From: Bacteroidota bacterium
GTDB taxonomy: Bacteria; Bacteroidota; Bacteroidia; Cytophagales; Cyclobacteriaceae
Direction of reading: 5' to 3'
Assembly (NCBI GenBank): GCA_023412765.1
Contig: JAEZBX010000280.1
Span: forward strand, 1-6,826
DNA: 6,826 nucleotides
The number at the start of each line of letters is the position of its first letter. Position 1 is the first letter of the stretch. Shown piece after piece: positions 6,062 to 6,826 of this stretch. A program made the position numbers and the translations under genes. Below the pieces are notes generated by a model. It saw only the letters and a program-made list of their open reading frames with translations. It did no database searches and was not told the origin of the DNA.

Positions 6062-6722
6062 TTTCGATATCCAAAATTTGTTCTTCCAGTTCACGCACCT
6101 TAATTCTCATCTGGGTGATCCAAACACCAATTAGGAACCAACCCACAACCGCAGGATAGAATACAAACCGCATTCTGCTGTCCAGGTCGTATGCATTAAA
6201 TCCCGGATTGCCGCCGCTCCCAGGATGCATGGAACTGGTAAGTCTCGGGATGATGAAAATTAGCGGTATCATCGCCGCAAAAGCAAAAACATTATATACA
6301 GCACTCAGCCGTGCCCTCTGTTCTTCGTTCTGAATCGAGCCTCTTAGAATAAAATAGGCAAGGTATACCAGCAAAGCCACAGCAGCTCCATTCTGTTTTG
6401 GATCGCCGTGCCAGGGTGTTCCCCATGTGTAGTTTGCCCATAGCATCCCTGTGATCATTCCGAGTATACCGAACGTAAGCCCGACATTTGCATATTCAAC
6501 CGCCTTGAAATCCAGTTCGCGCGAGGGACTCCTCAAGTACCAAATCGAGTAGAACACCGAAATCACAAAAAGCAGCACCATACCAAACCACATCGGCACA
6601 TGAAAGTATAAGGCACGGACAGTTTCGTTAAGAATGTTCAACCGTGGAACATCAAAAAGTAGTCCGCCAACGTGGACGTAAACAACCAAAAGTACTGCAG
6701 TGATCTTAAGCCAGGTCTTCAT
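6054..6722 (-). CDS. ccmC: Heme-handling protein CcmC (CcsA/CcmC family)
   Basis: CcmC presents heme on the outer face of the inner membrane and loads it onto CcmE. The product is 222 residues (E. coli about 245) with about six transmembrane helices. P-His1 is His41 (ALYFHVPMWFGM), P-His2 is His166 (SSMHPGSGG), and the WWD segment lies between them at about 95-113 (ANYTWGTPWHGDPKQNGAA). The WWD core is WGTPWHGD, against WGTWWVWD in E. coli CcmC: Trp100, Trp104 and Asp107 are kept, but two tryptophans are replaced by Pro103 and Gly106. The start MKTWLKITAV at 6722 puts a short basic N-terminus before the first helix; an ATG at 6800 would lie inside the ccmB reading frame and add 26 unlikely residues. 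The C-terminus (RIKVRELEEQILDIENE) is a charged cytoplasmic helix. It follows ccmB by 23 bases and overlaps the ccmD-like gene by eight. Confidence 0.92.
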   Translation of the reverse strand: MKTWLKITAVLLVVYVHVGGLLFDVPRLNILNETVRALYFHVPMWFGMVLLFVISVFYSIWYLRSPSRELDFKAVEYANVGLTFGILGMITGMLWANYTWGTPWHGDPKQNGAAVALLVYLAYFILRGSIQNEEQRARLSAVYNVFAFAAMIPLIFIIPRLTSSMHPGSGGNPGFNAYDLDSRMRFVFYPAVVGWFLIGVWITQMRIKVRELEEQILDIENE

Positions 6723-6745
6723 AAACGCGCCTTTACCAGGCAACA

Positions 6746-6826
6746 TTAGCTGCGCCAAATATAGGGGAATAGAAGGTAAGCGAGCGCCATCATGATACAA
6801 TTTATGGCGAGCAAATTTAAGAGCTC
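6746..6826 (-). CDS. ccmB: CcmB C-terminal tail, heme exporter membrane subunit (partial)
   Basis: A minus-strand frame is open from the window edge to a TAA at 6746-6748 and encodes 26 residues: a hydrophobic helix (LLNLLAINCIMMALAYLL) followed by FPYIWRS at the end. A final transmembrane helix ending in a short LFPYIW-type tail is what I expect for CcmB, the membrane subunit of the CcmAB ABC transporter, in Bacteroidota. In this lineage ccmB normally comes directly before ccmC, and the gap here is only 23 bases. Most of the gene lies outside the window, so the assignment rests on position and the membrane-helix tail. Confidence 0.65.
   Translation of the reverse strand, partial: ELLNLLAINCIMMALAYLLFPYIWRS

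Noticed and set aside
6062..6094. Start of the CcmD-like protein at ATG 6094
   Set aside because: It would lie well inside ccmC and put 11 residues before the signal peptide; ATG 6061 gives a standard short overlap.
6723..6800. Start of CcmC at ATG 6800
   Set aside because: The added residues are read out of frame from the ccmB tail, and the natural start MKTWLK at 6722 precedes the first helix.

Overview
The window looks like chromosomal core-gene territory from a Bacteroidota bacterium, probably of the Cytophagales type. This is inferred from gene content and style: a SurA-type foldase translationally coupled to a MoxR ATPase, a CcmE with a cysteine in place of the usual heme-binding histidine, a CcmD with its own signal peptide, an unusually long CcmF, and mostly no Shine-Dalgarno sequence before starts. 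No species can be named from the sequence alone.

Layout: two convergent gene blocks meet at a 60-base AT-rich hairpin (about 2671-2730). On the plus strand, 1-2670, lie the 3' end of a periplasmic foldase-like gene, a complete surA-like gene (signal peptide, SurA N-domain, two parvulin domains) and a complete moxR-type AAA+ ATPase. They are tightly packed (13-base gap, then an ATGA overlap) and read as one operon for envelope protein folding and quality control. On the minus strand, read from 6826 down to 2731, is a cytochrome c maturation (System I, Ccm) cluster in the order ccmB (C-terminal tail only), ccmC, a ccmD-like gene, ccmE and ccmF. Together these export or handle heme (CcmB, C, D), carry it covalently in the periplasm (CcmE) and attach it to apocytochrome c (CcmF).

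No RNA gene, insertion sequence, CRISPR array or phage gene was seen. Non-coding DNA is confined to short gaps (13 to 81 bases), with no stretch over 300 bases lacking a gene. The points most worth a second look are the CxxxY form of CcmE, the altered WWD motif of CcmC next to an intact one in CcmF, the roughly 270-residue periplasmic domain of CcmF, the heptamer-repeat hairpin abutting both convergent stop codons, and signs that ccmE may have its own promoter. I found no convincing undescribed multi-gene system; this is mostly an ordinary region with lineage-specific variations.
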